Shown one piece after another: positions 1 through 7,754 of a stretch of DNA of 64,000 nucleotides. This DNA is from Bacillota bacterium (lineage in GTDB: Bacteria; Bacillota; Clostridia; DSM-8532). The position numbers and the translations under genes were made by a program. Positions within the stretch are counted from its first letter, which is position 1. Each line of letters opens with the position of its first letter. The notes beneath the pieces were generated by a model. That model was not told the DNA's origin, did not search any database, and was given only the letters and a program-made list of their open reading frames with translations. The DNA lies in contig JAEZJF010000032.1 in NCBI GenBank assembly GCA_023415825.1, positions 1-64,000 of the forward strand. The letters run 5' to 3'.

Positions 1-3000
1 TTGCGTTTCCCGAAGGGTCTTGGGTTTGAGAAAGGTAGTTACCATCCTGAGTATAGGTGCTGGAGGTTTTTAGTCCAATACCCGCCATGCTGACGTTTGT
101 TATCTCGGTGGAGATTACATTGCCATAGCTGTCATACTCGTAAGAGTGCTTGATATCCTTGTTTCCGTTGTCCTTCCTGGTGGTATAGGATGTTTTCAGG
201 TTATGGGTAGTGTCATCATATTCATATTCCGTAGCAGTGTTGTTGGTATCGGTTATGCTAATCGGGCTATAAGGGCTATTCCCTTCTTTGTTGTATGTAT
301 AATCTGTTTCACCCGTCTTTCCCGCATCAGTAGAACCGGTGATGTTACCCTTCTCATCATAAGACAAGCTGTTCTGATTACCCTTGTACAGGTGGATGCC
401 ATCGAACATGACAGAGTTTCCGTTATAGTGGTAAACAATATGAGCTTTTAAGCCTGTATAATCCTTTTTCGCAATAAAGATACCGCTTGCAAACTGCCAC
501 TCGTTGGTATCCATATTAAAAAAGACATTATTAAACTCAGATGAACCATCGGAATAAATGAATTCCAATGTAAGCTTGTAAGCACTGTTGCCCGAGTTGT
601 ATACGGCATCACCGCTTGCCCAGCCGCCTAAAACCAGGACATCGCCTTTACTTCCGGCTTGCGGTATCAATTGATTGAACTTCTTAAGGCTTAATGGAGA
701 GCCTGTTATCTTTAATACATTATTGTCAAGTCTTAAGGGGTGTGTTTTGCTATCGGTGCCAATGCCATCCCCCGCATCGGAATTCTCTGCAGTCCAGTTG
801 GTTAATCCGTTGGCGAAATCTCCATTCTCGATAAGGTTAAAGGCATTGCCCAGCGCGGATTGCTCCACCTGGACTGAATCAAAGTATGCTGTTCCGGTTT
901 CGCCTTCTAGTATCAGCTTGACATAGATGGTACCGTTAGTATCTTCTACGGGAACAGAGACACCCACCCTTGTCCAGTCCTGTGTGCCGGAAATGATCTT
1001 AGAACGCTCGTCAATCCATTGGCCGTTCTTGTAATAGCTTACAGCCAGATAAGCACCCTGGTTGTTGGCTGAACTAACATTTGAGGTCTTGATATAGGCC
1101 TGGATGGCGTAATTATACCCGAGATTTACCTGCAGGGGCTGTTGGTAAAAATGATAGCCCAGAGTGTTATTTTTTTTGAGTTCAAAGCTATTCTTACCGG
1201 TATGGCTTTGGGTGGTATTTATTGTGGCCGAGCCTGTCGATCCGCCTGATGTATAGCTGTTCCAATCAGAATTGCCTCGTTCTGCACCAGAATTCTTAGA
1301 TATATTCATTACCGGCTGCTGCTTTTGAGTTGCGGCAGTAGGCTTGTTCCTGTCCGAGACAGGGGGCATGTTCTTATCCGTGCTTGATGAAATAGTATCG
1401 TTGCCGTAGTTTGCCATGGTGACATAACCCAAATTATCAACAATCGAGACAGTCCGGCCAAAATTGTCAAAATGATAGGTAACCGCAGTGCCTGCCGCAT
1501 CGGTAAAGGTGTTGATGCCAGGGTAAACACCATAGGTTATACCGGTCTGCTGACCTAAAGTACCATCGGTATTGAGCTCCTTAAGCGCACTTACCCTGAA
1601 TGGCCTTGTTGTATTGTATTCAATGGCTGCCCTATACCCGTCATGATTGGTAGCCGAGGTCATGTTGCCACTTGCCGTATATTGATATTTGGATTGCTTT
1701 CCGTCCGGGTAGGTAATAGTTTCAAGATTGATACCGTTATATTCGTAGCGTGTTATTCTTCCTGAAGGGTCTGCTATCGTTTCCAAAAGGCCGGAGGTAG
1801 GGTTATAGCCCAGATTTATAGCCCGACCGGCGCCATCGGTCACCTTGACGATTCTGTTGGAGGTGTTGTATTCAATGCTCTGAGCATTGCTATTGGAATC
1901 CTGTATTTTTGTAAGGTAACGGGTTGAGCTCCCGTTTCTTTTTTCAAAGGTATATTGGTTATACCCCTTATCCTTAATTACATAGGCTTCACCTTTGGTG
2001 AGCTCAAGGTCAAGTCCGGACTCGTCTGTATATGAAGCTGATACCTCGGTTGTATCAAAATAGTGCTTGGTGCCATCGGAATCGGTATAGACAGAGTAAT
2101 TTCGATTTTCGATTGTAACGTCAATGATGGTCTGGGCAAGGTTTAAATTCCATCCATTGCCATAGCCTGTTTGAGTTCTTTCATAGCTGTTGAACACATG
2201 GGATAGGGCGATAGGAAGTCTGTTCCCATTCATACTGATATCATCATGAACAAAAATCAGATTACCGTTATAGTCATTGACATAGGCCATACCGGCTCTT
2301 CCTGCATTATAGGAATGATAGCTCCAATAGTCCTCAAGGCCGGAAGCATTGACATAGGAGATGGTTAAATAAGGTCTGTAGCCTTTGAGCGTATCACTTA
2401 TATCACTTGAATAGAACTCATTATAGCCAAAAACATTCTCATTGTTGCTTTTTAGTACAAGGCCATTGTTGATTCCAGATGTGTACCACATCTTTGCCAT
2501 GGTCGTAATATTCCATGTGTAAGCTCCTATATTTTTGACCATTTGTACATCATGGATGACGGAACCATCATAGGCAACCTGATTTGACCAGTTAAGGGTC
2601 TTTGGGTCCCAGGAATAGTCGCTGTATACTCTGTGAGCATTTATTTGCTGCTGGGTTGAGCTGGCTGACCGGGTGTGCAAGGTAAGGGACGCATCTATAA
2701 CCATATCCGCAGCGGTAAGCGTTGGAAGGTTGAATTTCATATAGGCACGATTGATTCCGGAACCACCGGATACATTGTTTAGCCCAACTACCAATCTATC
2801 TGCCAGATTATTGATTGTTGTAGGGAAATTGGAGGATACATGGGTATCAGAAATGGATGCAGTATCCCTTGATGTAGTAACGGTAGGGTCAATAACAACG
2901 GGATAAGCCCTGTTGGTACTTTCAAGCCAAGCCTTATCAGGGGTGAGGGTCATTCTGTAACGGTTCTTATCCTTTTCAAGGCCGACTGCGATGGCTTCAC

Positions 3001-3775
3001 TTCTTTCGCCGTTGCTATCAAACATATAGGGTGCATCAAAAGTAAAGATTTCTGTTAAGGTTTTAGGGTCAACAAAGCTGATTGAGCCATCATCCTTTAA
3101 TTGGCCCTCAAGCTTTCCGGCATCCAATTCAAATATAAAGCTGTTTTGAGAGGGGTTTTTAGAGAGAATAATGTTTTCTTTGATTTCTTCGGGCAGAAGG
3201 ATGTATTGAAGATCGACGTCGGTCTGAATACCTTTGTATGTCAGAGAGGATGTGAGATTTTTTAACGAGGTTATATTGTCTTTTTGATCGGAAGCAATAG
3301 CATCATTATTGGGAGAATCAACGACCGCATTTGTTTTAAGGGCATCCTTTAAATTCCATGAGAGCTTGTATTCGTCTTTCTTGATGCTTACAAGCTTATT
3401 GGAATTAGAATTCTTTGCGAACTTTACTTTGATATCATTATTTTTATTCTCAAGAACAGGATCATTGGATTCATCAACAGAATCAGTCAAGGAGTTATCT
3501 ATGTCTTTCCATGAGCCATTTTCCGTATAATGTACCGCTATAGGGTAGACGGCAGCTTCGTATGTAAGATCATCTTTAATAAAATGCTTGGTATATTTAT
3601 CACGTTTTTCAACTGCTTCACCCAGAATCTTGGATTGGGGTTTTTCTGGCTTTGAAGTATAACTGTTAGGCTGCTGTAGTTTTGAAGTTTGATTGGCCAA
3701 CGCCTGAGTGGGAATTGATGTGACAAAAAGAGCAACAACAAGTGGAATGGACAGTTTTTTCAATAAACGGTACAT
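1..3775 (-). CDS. Secreted DNRLRE/YD-repeat (Rhs-like) protein, C-terminal part beyond window
   Basis: An open frame runs from ATG 3775-3773 to the left edge without a stop (at least 1257 codons), so the C-terminus is missing. Residues 1 to about 27 form a signal peptide ending in an ALA cleavage motif. About residues 300-475 resemble a DNRLRE (CBM96-like) domain, with the RAYMKFNLP motif typical of it. From about residue 525 the chain has YD/RHS-type repeats (YTASGNMTSATNHDG, RITRYEYNG). These are interrupted at about 820-1090 by a carbohydrate-binding-like beta segment before YD repeats resume. Clostridial proteins of this build are large secreted wall or biofilm polypeptides, sometimes with a variable C-terminal toxin; that end lies outside the window. 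A GGGGG ribosome site precedes the start. Class assignment is confident, function is not. Confidence 0.85.
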   Translation of the reverse strand, partial: MYRLLKKLSIPLVVALFVTSIPTQALANQTSKLQQPNSYTSKPEKPQSKILGEAVEKRDKYTKHFIKDDLTYEAAVYPIAVHYTENGSWKDIDNSLTDSVDESNDPVLENKNNDIKVKFAKNSNSNKLVSIKKDEYKLSWNLKDALKTNAVVDSPNNDAIASDQKDNITSLKNLTSSLTYKGIQTDVDLQYILLPEEIKENIILSKNPSQNSFIFELDAGKLEGQLKDDGSISFVDPKTLTEIFTFDAPYMFDSNGERSEAIAVGLEKDKNRYRMTLTPDKAWLESTNRAYPVVIDPTVTTSRDTASISDTHVSSNFPTTINNLADRLVVGLNNVSGGSGINRAYMKFNLPTLTAADMVIDASLTLHTRSASSTQQQINAHRVYSDYSWDPKTLNWSNQVAYDGSVIHDVQMVKNIGAYTWNITTMAKMWYTSGINNGLVLKSNNENVFGYNEFYSSDISDTLKGYRPYLTISYVNASGLEDYWSYHSYNAGRAGMAYVNDYNGNLIFVHDDISMNGNRLPIALSHVFNSYERTQTGYGNGWNLNLAQTIIDVTIENRNYSVYTDSDGTKHYFDTTEVSASYTDESGLDLELTKGEAYVIKDKGYNQYTFEKRNGSSTRYLTKIQDSNSNAQSIEYNTSNRIVKVTDGAGRAINLGYNPTSGLLETIADPSGRITRYEYNGINLETITYPDGKQSKYQYTASGNMTSATNHDGYRAAIEYNTTRPFRVSALKELNTDGTLGQQTGITYGVYPGINTFTDAAGTAVTYHFDNFGRTVSIVDNLGYVTMANYGNDTISSSTDKNMPPVSDRNKPTAATQKQQPVMNISKNSGAERGNSDWNSYTSGGSTGSATINTTQSHTGKNSFELKKNNTLGYHFYQQPLQVNLGYNYAIQAYIKTSNVSSANNQGAYLAVSYYKNGQWIDERSKIISGTQDWTRVGVSVPVEDTNGTIYVKLILEGETGTAYFDSVQVEQSALGNAFNLIENGDFANGLTNWTAENSDAGDGIGTDSKTHPLRLDNNVLKITGSPLSLKKFNQLIPQAGSKGDVLVLGGWASGDAVYNSGNSAYKLTLEFIYSDGSSEFNNVFFNMDTNEWQFASGIFIAKKDYTGLKAHIVYHYNGNSVMFDGIHLYKGNQNSLSYDEKGNITGSTDAGKTGETDYTYNKEGNSPYSPISITDTNNTATEYEYDDTTHNLKTSYTTRKDNGNKDIKHSYEYDSYGNVISTEITNVSMAGIGLKTSSTYTQDGNYLSQTQDPSGNA

Positions 3776-3816
3776 GGAAAGCTACCCCCTGAAAAAATTT
3801 GTTTTAATTTACTAGG

Positions 3817-3845
3817 ATATTACAGGATATGGGGTAATCTTTCAA
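3817..3845 (-). promoter_or_regulatory. Sigma-A promoter of the YD-repeat gene
   Basis: On the minus strand TTGAAA (3845-3840) and TAATAT (3822-3817) are separated by exactly 17 bases, about 40 bases upstream of the start codon at 3775. It sits in the gap after the stop of the RyR-domain gene, so the large secreted protein is probably transcribed on its own. Confidence 0.6.
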
Positions 3846-3876
3846 GGTGAAATGTTTGGCAGTTGGGATAGAGGCC

Positions 3877-5811
3877 TCACGTTTCAAATACCTCATACCC
3901 CGCATGCTCCAATATCATGGCTATATTTTTTACCTGCTCATAGTCCAGGTCCTGATAGGTAGGGTTCTGGTTGAAATGTTCGGTGACAGCCACCAATTCA
4001 TCCCAAGAGACCAAGCAGGCATGCCGTCTGTTTTTAAGATCCTTGGCCTTTATGGCTTCTCCTATTTGGTTTAGGGGCCATGTGGTCCAGCCGGAGGCAT
4101 AATGAAAGGCATTCCAACGGAGGTGCTCCTGTCTTGCCAGGTTATCCAGTTTTTCCCCAACAAGATAATCCATCAGATTTACCCGTCTTCCGACTGATAG
4201 TGCGGTCTTCTCTGTGTTTTTCTCCTTCTCAACCATTCCCAGCCCTAAAAGCCTGAGCTTGGTGGCAATGTTGGAGGCGGCAGAACGGTTGGATTCCTTG
4301 GTAAAGGTGTCCAGGCTTCCCCAATTGTCGGCAGGCTCCATATGATAAATGCTGTTAAACAGGGCGTTCATTTTCCGTGCCATGCGGTCCATGCTTTCAT
4401 TGATAATAATATTCTCGGTGAAAATATCAGAGCTTCGTCCAAAGAACCGAATATTGGGTAACAGCTCGGATTTCTCCAAATGCTCGAACTCCTCCTGTTC
4501 TCTGATATGGACGGCAATAATGGGTTGAATTGAGAAATGGTTGCGTTTGACAAGCCTTTGAATTTCAATGGCTGTTTTCATATTCAGGCTATCATCGCCC
4601 AACGCAACAACAATATAATTAATGGTGTGGATATTTTTCTCCAGAGCGTCATAAAAAGCTTCACACCCTGGTTCCGCTTCAATAGTCTCAATCTGATAGT
4701 TTCCCTTAAGCCCGGGATATTTGTTAAAGAGGAAACCCCTTTTTTGTAGCATTTTACTATCGGTCAGAATAGCCCGGTAATCTCCACCTATAAATTGACC
4801 CAGATAAAGGCTTTTTCTGAGTATTTCAATCCCGGTTGATTCAAGGCCGGCCAAAAAGAGAGTAAAACCCGAACCAGCCTTTGCCAGGCTCGTATCCAAG
4901 GGTACAAAATCATGAATGGGATAGGCTTCAAATAACTGCCTTGCCGTCAAATCGGGAAGGTTAAAAATCTTTAGCTCATAGTGGGTGTCGTGCTCTTGGT
5001 TAAAGGTATCAAAGATTTTTTCAACGCCCTCATCGGCTGTGTTTATATAGAAATGGAGCATATCATCACTCATGTTGACTTTTTTGGCTTCCTTGAGCAG
5101 AGTAATGGCCGCTCGAGCATTTTTGTTCTCATCATCCGAAAGAGCGAATAGATGAACCTCATTATTTAATAATCGTCTGGGTATTTGCAATCTCCTAAGG
5201 CTTGTGAGGGCTTCCCAGCTTTGATCCAGTATGATTAAACGATCTTCACGAAGCTTCTTAACGAGATCACCGTCTTCTTCCCGGTCCTTTAAGTTCTCAA
5301 GGACGATAAAGCATCGTGACTTCCCGTTCTTTCTCAGGCTTTTAATGAGATTCTCTGTGGCTTCATTAAGTCCTAAAAAGATATAGACCTGCTTTGCTCG
5401 GGCGAAGAACAATTTTAGCCGGGATATAAACTTCATGCCGATAAAAGAAAGGACGGTCATAACGGTGAGCATGACACCCAAGGTATGTACCAGGCTGAGG
5501 CCCAGGATATAAGCACCATTGGATTGAAGGGCCTGATTGACATCATTTATGTCGCTTTCCAATATGAAAATTCGGCAGGTGCTGTAGATTGCACGCAAAG
5601 CGACCGCTGGGATTATAAGCTGTCCATCTCCTGTATTGTCAGCTGGTATATAGCCAATGGTATAGAGGATGAGCCCCCCTAGGACCGTCAGAACGGCAAT
5701 GGGAAACTTAAGTCTATCGAAAAGATGACGATACTTGGCCATAATATAACAGCATAAAAGAATGATGACCAATGAAAACAAAATTGACACAGCCGATAAC
5801 GGAAAAAGCAT
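3877..5811 (-). CDS. Membrane protein with TrkA-N-like NAD-binding domains and C-terminal RyR domain
   Basis: The 644-residue protein begins with three hydrophobic segments (about 4-26, 36-58 and 108-135). Two Rossmann-like regions follow (about 140-270 and 315-480), resembling the TrkA-N/RCK folds that gate K+ channels. The C-terminus (about 540-615) carries the bacterial RyR-domain signature LARQEHLRWNAFHYASGW. In eukaryotes the RyR repeat is part of ryanodine-receptor Ca2+ channels; in bacteria it occurs with NAD-binding and channel-like proteins of unknown role. The segment between the second and third hydrophobic stretches could be a degenerate pore loop, but no K+ selectivity motif (TVGYG) is visible. 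AAAGGA lies 8-9 bases before the ATG. A ligand-gated transporter or sensor is possible; function unproven. Confidence 0.75.
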   Translation of the reverse strand: MLFPLSAVSILFSLVIILLCCYIMAKYRHLFDRLKFPIAVLTVLGGLILYTIGYIPADNTGDGQLIIPAVALRAIYSTCRIFILESDINDVNQALQSNGAYILGLSLVHTLGVMLTVMTVLSFIGMKFISRLKLFFARAKQVYIFLGLNEATENLIKSLRKNGKSRCFIVLENLKDREEDGDLVKKLREDRLIILDQSWEALTSLRRLQIPRRLLNNEVHLFALSDDENKNARAAITLLKEAKKVNMSDDMLHFYINTADEGVEKIFDTFNQEHDTHYELKIFNLPDLTARQLFEAYPIHDFVPLDTSLAKAGSGFTLFLAGLESTGIEILRKSLYLGQFIGGDYRAILTDSKMLQKRGFLFNKYPGLKGNYQIETIEAEPGCEAFYDALEKNIHTINYIVVALGDDSLNMKTAIEIQRLVKRNHFSIQPIIAVHIREQEEFEHLEKSELLPNIRFFGRSSDIFTENIIINESMDRMARKMNALFNSIYHMEPADNWGSLDTFTKESNRSAASNIATKLRLLGLGMVEKEKNTEKTALSVGRRVNLMDYLVGEKLDNLARQEHLRWNAFHYASGWTTWPLNQIGEAIKAKDLKNRRHACLVSWDELVAVTEHFNQNPTYQDLDYEQVKNIAMILEHAGYEVFET

Positions 5812-5902
5812 GGTGCACGTCCTTTCAAGCGGGGGCTACAATATCAAAATCAATTTTAGCATAAACTGGTATAAAAGGACACATAGAAAGAAGTCTTTCT
5901 TG

Positions 5903-6958
5903 TTATTTAAGGTTCTTTTGATATTTACTCATCGCTTTATTTCGCTTTTTACTTTCTTCCCGCATCTTCCCACTTTTCTTTTGATCTAGGAATAAAAGCT
6001 CTTTTTGGAGCTTGAGCCAATTGTTCCAGCGTTTCTCAGAGAGTGATCCGTCCTGTAATGCTTTACTGACGGCACATCCCGGCTCGTTTTGATGCAGGCA
6101 GTCACTGAAACGGCATCGGGCTGTGATTTGCTCCACATCTCCAAAAACCTCCGTCATGCCCTCATCTGCCTCCCATAATGACAGTGTCCTCATCCCCGGT
6201 GTGTCCAATATTAGCCCACCTTGGGGTAATAGCACCAATTCTCGATGAGTGGTGGTGTGCCGACCACGGGCATCTCCTTCCCTGATTTCCTGGGTTTTCA
6301 ATATCTCTCTTCCTGCAAGGGTATTGACCAAAGTTGATTTTCCAACTCCGGAAGAGCCTAGAAGGGCAATAGTCTTGCCCGGCATCAGATATTTGTTGAG
6401 CTCTTCAAGGCCCTGACCCGATACGGCACTTACAATTACAACATCAACACCTTTTGCTGTATCATAGACCTGTGCAAGCTTATTGTCGACATCGCTGCAG
6501 ATATCGGCCTTTGTGAGGACTACTATGGGAACCGCCCCACTTTCCCATGCTGCAATGAGATAGCGTTCCAGTCTCCTTAAATTGAAATCCTTATTGAGGG
6601 ACTGGATAAGGAAAACCACGTCCATATTTGAGGCTGCCACCTGCTCCTTAAGCTCTATTCCGGCTGCAGCACGAGAAAACTTTGTCTTTCTTTTGATAAC
6701 CTCCAGGATCATGGGCTCAGTTTGGTCCTCCCATTCCTTGTATATAACCCAGTCCCCAACGGCAGGAATTTCTCCGCCATAACCATGATAGAAATGGGGT
6801 GCTTTTATAGCTGAGACCTCTCCTTTTTGAGTCATTATTCTGAGCTTTTGGCCGAAGTCAGCAACAACTCTGCCTACGGGCAGTCCATAGTTCTGACTGT
6901 TTTTGTAATGTTCTTCAAAATAAGTATTCCATCCATATTGAATAAGATCAATCATCAT
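5903..6958 (-). CDS. rsgA: Ribosome small-subunit-dependent GTPase RsgA
   Basis: RsgA (YjeQ/YloQ) is a circularly permuted GTPase that checks late 30S ribosome maturation. The 351-residue chain shows an N-terminal OB-fold-like part, the permuted G motifs (TKAD; P-loop GSSGVGKSTLVN; DTPGMR) and a C-terminal zinc-binding Cys/His cluster (CRFSDCLHQNEPGC). The tail is very basic (KKSGKMREESKKRNKAMSK), suited to rRNA contact. The family is usually about 290-360 residues. GGAGG stands 6 bases before ATG 6958; a second ATG follows directly. The gene lies behind a leader with a tiny open frame and an intrinsic terminator (see 6993-7245), so its expression may be attenuated. Confidence 0.93.
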   Translation of the reverse strand: MMIDLIQYGWNTYFEEHYKNSQNYGLPVGRVVADFGQKLRIMTQKGEVSAIKAPHFYHGYGGEIPAVGDWVIYKEWEDQTEPMILEVIKRKTKFSRAAAGIELKEQVAASNMDVVFLIQSLNKDFNLRRLERYLIAAWESGAVPIVVLTKADICSDVDNKLAQVYDTAKGVDVVIVSAVSGQGLEELNKYLMPGKTIALLGSSGVGKSTLVNTLAGREILKTQEIREGDARGRHTTTHRELVLLPQGGLILDTPGMRTLSLWEADEGMTEVFGDVEQITARCRFSDCLHQNEPGCAVSKALQDGSLSEKRWNNWLKLQKELLFLDQKKSGKMREESKKRNKAMSKYQKNLK

Positions 6959-6992
6959 TGATTTCCTCCATTTACTTTCTTCTCATCACCCT

Positions 6993-7029
6993 AAAAAAGG
7001 GCACAAAAAAACACGCCCAACTGCGTGCC
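6993..7029 (-). terminator. Intrinsic terminator or attenuator between leader peptide and rsgA
   Basis: On the minus strand CACGC (7027-7023) pairs with GCGTG (7016-7012), extendable by G-U pairs, and is followed by a seven-base T run. A longer alternative pairs GGCAC (7029-7025) with GTGCC (7004-7000), followed by six T. Both would stop transcripts about 40 bases before the rsgA start, so rsgA expression from the upstream promoter would need read-through. Confidence 0.6.
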
Positions 7030-7054
7030 TGTAAATTGACTGTTACACGGTTTT

Positions 7055-7116
7055 AGTTGTTCAATAAATTCGCCTGAATCAATCCCTCTTTGATGGATTA
7101 TTCAAGCCAATAATCC
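7055..7116 (-). promoter_or_regulatory. Mutually exclusive RNA hairpins in the rsgA leader
   Basis: Directly after the leader-peptide stop, GGATTATT (7116-7109) pairs perfectly with AATAATCC (7102-7095) around a six-base loop. The same 3' arm, as GAATAATCC (7103-7095), can instead pair with GGATTGATTC (7085-7076), leaving one bulged G. In addition AACAACT (minus strand, 7061-7055) is complementary to AGTTGTT (7166-7160) just downstream of the leader-peptide SD. Such alternative pairings are what a translation-sensing attenuator uses; the switching itself is inferred. Confidence 0.5.
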
Positions 7117-7118
7117 AG

Positions 7119-7154
7119 TTAGTTAAAAACCACCTCATATTTTAATGCCTTCAT
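7119..7154 (-). CDS. Putative 11-residue leader peptide MKALKYEVVFN
   Basis: ATG 7154-7152 opens a frame of 11 codons ending in TAA 7121-7119. AAGGAG stands about ten bases upstream and a good sigma-A promoter lies about 60 bases before the start. The frame ends three bases before a perfect hairpin and about 90 bases before an intrinsic terminator that precedes rsgA. I do not recognise the peptide. Its position, SD and surroundings suggest a regulatory leader whose translation or stalling controls read-through into rsgA. A chance ORF in a 5' UTR cannot be excluded. Confidence 0.45.
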   Translation of the reverse strand: MKALKYEVVFN

Positions 7155-7215
7155 TTAACAACAACTCCTTCCGTATTAGGTCATAATGATTAATCTATAC
7201 CCATAGCTTAAAAAC

Positions 7216-7245
7216 AGTCTATGATATGACCAAAGCGTTTGTCAA
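7216..7245 (-). promoter_or_regulatory. Sigma-A promoter of the rsgA leader
   Basis: Minus strand TTGACA (7245-7240, perfect -35) and TAGACT (7221-7216) are separated by 18 bases. Transcription would begin near 7209 and cover the leader peptide, the alternative hairpins and the terminator before rsgA. Confidence 0.6.
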
Positions 7246-7284
7246 CGACCTACTTTTTTTATAGCTATTCTCTACCAGAGCACC

Positions 7285-7677
7285 TCATTCTTTTCTGGGA
7301 AAGACCATGGCGCGTTCAGCGGTTTGAAAGCCTAAAGACCTATAAAAGCTTTCATTTTCCAGATCCGCTCTTAAGAGGTAGGTTACTTTAGAATTATGGG
7401 ACAGGATCTGCTTTACCATTTCCTTACCTATGCCCTGTCCCCGGTATTCAGGGTCGACCACCACATTGTTTATTTGGCCGTTAAAGGCCTCATCGCAGGT
7501 AACACGGGCAAAGCCCACCATATAATCAAAATCCCAAGCTGTGACCACAAGATCTGAGTTTTCCACCATGCTGACAAGTCTTTTAAAATCCTTTGTCTTA
7601 TCTTCCCAACCAGCCTCAATAAACAGCTCAATTAAACGAATGAAATCAATTTCATTGCCCTTGCGATATTTGATCAT
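7285..7677 (-). CDS. GNAT-family N-acetyltransferase
   Basis: This 130-residue protein has the GNAT fold signature. The acetyl-CoA-binding motif A reads VVVDPEYRGQGIGKEMV (about residues 73-89, Q/RxxGxG/A type), and the late FYRSLGF motif (about 110-116) is typical of the family. GNAT enzymes transfer acetyl from acetyl-CoA to amines of small molecules, antibiotics or protein termini; the substrate cannot be told from sequence. AGGGGG precedes the ATG. The gene stands alone between the rsgA leader and the Ca2+-type ATPase. Confidence 0.85.
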   Translation of the reverse strand: MIKYRKGNEIDFIRLIELFIEAGWEDKTKDFKRLVSMVENSDLVVTAWDFDYMVGFARVTCDEAFNGQINNVVVDPEYRGQGIGKEMVKQILSHNSKVTYLLRADLENESFYRSLGFQTAERAMVFPRKE

Positions 7678-7754
7678 GGTATCCCCCTACAGGTTTCTGT
7701 CTGATAACACTATCATATAATTTTTTTAATCAAAATAAAAGATGCAATCGGGTT

